In this document: positions 5,275 to 5,383 of the stretch, one piece after another
How the letters are laid out: every line of letters begins with the position of its first letter
Numbering within the stretch: position 1 is the first letter of the stretch
Assembly: GCA_003151375.1 (NCBI GenBank)
Contig: PLXI01000186.1
Coordinates: 3,216 to 8,598, forward strand
Source: Hyphomicrobiales bacterium
GTDB taxonomy: Bacteria > Pseudomonadota > Alphaproteobacteria > Rhizobiales > Aestuariivirgaceae
Direction of reading: 5' to 3'
Length of the DNA stretch: 5,383 nt
Notes under the pieces: model-generated
Databases searched by the model: none
The model's input: only the letters and a program-made list of their open reading frames with translations
Told to the model about the DNA's origin: nothing
Program-made: the position numbers and the translations under genes

Positions 5275-5383
5275 ATGCGTGATGCTTTTCCTTTGGCCGA
5301 TGGTTTTGTAATTTCTTGCCCCGTCATGGCGGTTGGTCCATCGCCTGTTCGCGAGATCAGAAAACGCGGCAATATTCCCCTGG
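5275..5383 (+). CDS. Unidentified protein, N-terminal part only (runs off right edge)
   Basis: An open frame of 36 codons starts at ATG 5275 and is still open at the window end. The peptide begins MRDAFPLADGFVISCPVMAV and continues through GPSPVREIRKRGNIPL. GAGG at 5265-5268 lies six bases upstream, a good ribosome binding site. I do not recognise the family. There is no clear signal peptide or long membrane segment in the visible part. It is separated from iolB by about 90 bases with promoter-like motifs, so it is probably a separate transcription unit and not an inositol gene. Confidence 0.5.
   Translation, partial: MRDAFPLADGFVISCPVMAVGPSPVREIRKRGNIPL

Overview
The window reads as ordinary chromosomal DNA of a proteobacterium, most likely an alphaproteobacterium. 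Three things suggest this: a RhlE-type DEAD-box helicase, a two-domain IolC kinase fused to a DUF2090 domain, and promoter-like elements of alphaproteobacterial type (CTTGAC-N17-CTAAGT, and a CtrA-like TCAA-N7-TTAAC). The assignment rests on remembered family features and promoter style, not on a search. No mobile element, CRISPR array, tRNA or rRNA gene was seen.

Layout: the first ~95 bases hold at most the tail of an upstream gene. A strong bidirectional hairpin terminator (96-126) follows. A 680-residue DEAD-box RNA helicase lies on the minus strand (2188 to 146). It appears to start at TTG, carries DEVD instead of DEAD in motif II, and has a ~300-residue low-complexity charged tail. A ~295-base divergent intergenic region (2189-2483) carries promoter candidates for both directions, a probable ~165-nt helicase leader, a palindrome and a spaced direct repeat. 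On the plus strand, iolC (kinase plus DUF2090 aldolase-like domain, 2484-4385) abuts iolB (4386-5183). After a ~90-base spacer with promoter-like motifs, an unidentified gene begins at 5275 and runs off the right edge.

The inositol genes form a compact unit. IolB makes 5-dehydro-2-deoxygluconate, the IolC kinase domain phosphorylates it, and the fused DUF2090 domain is inferred to cleave the product to dihydroxyacetone phosphate and malonate semialdehyde. Two adjacent genes would thus cover the last three steps to central metabolism, with iolD, iolE and iolG not present between or beside them here.

The most notable observation is that iolB has full length (265 codons counting the stop) and looks intact on both sides, but is interrupted by a single in-frame TGA at codon 145 (4818-4820), in the linker between its two cupin halves. 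A GGAAAG motif and GTG codons lie just downstream, so termination with re-initiation, readthrough, a recent nonsense mutation and a sequencing error are all possible. No wholly new system is evident; the split iolB is the strongest lead.
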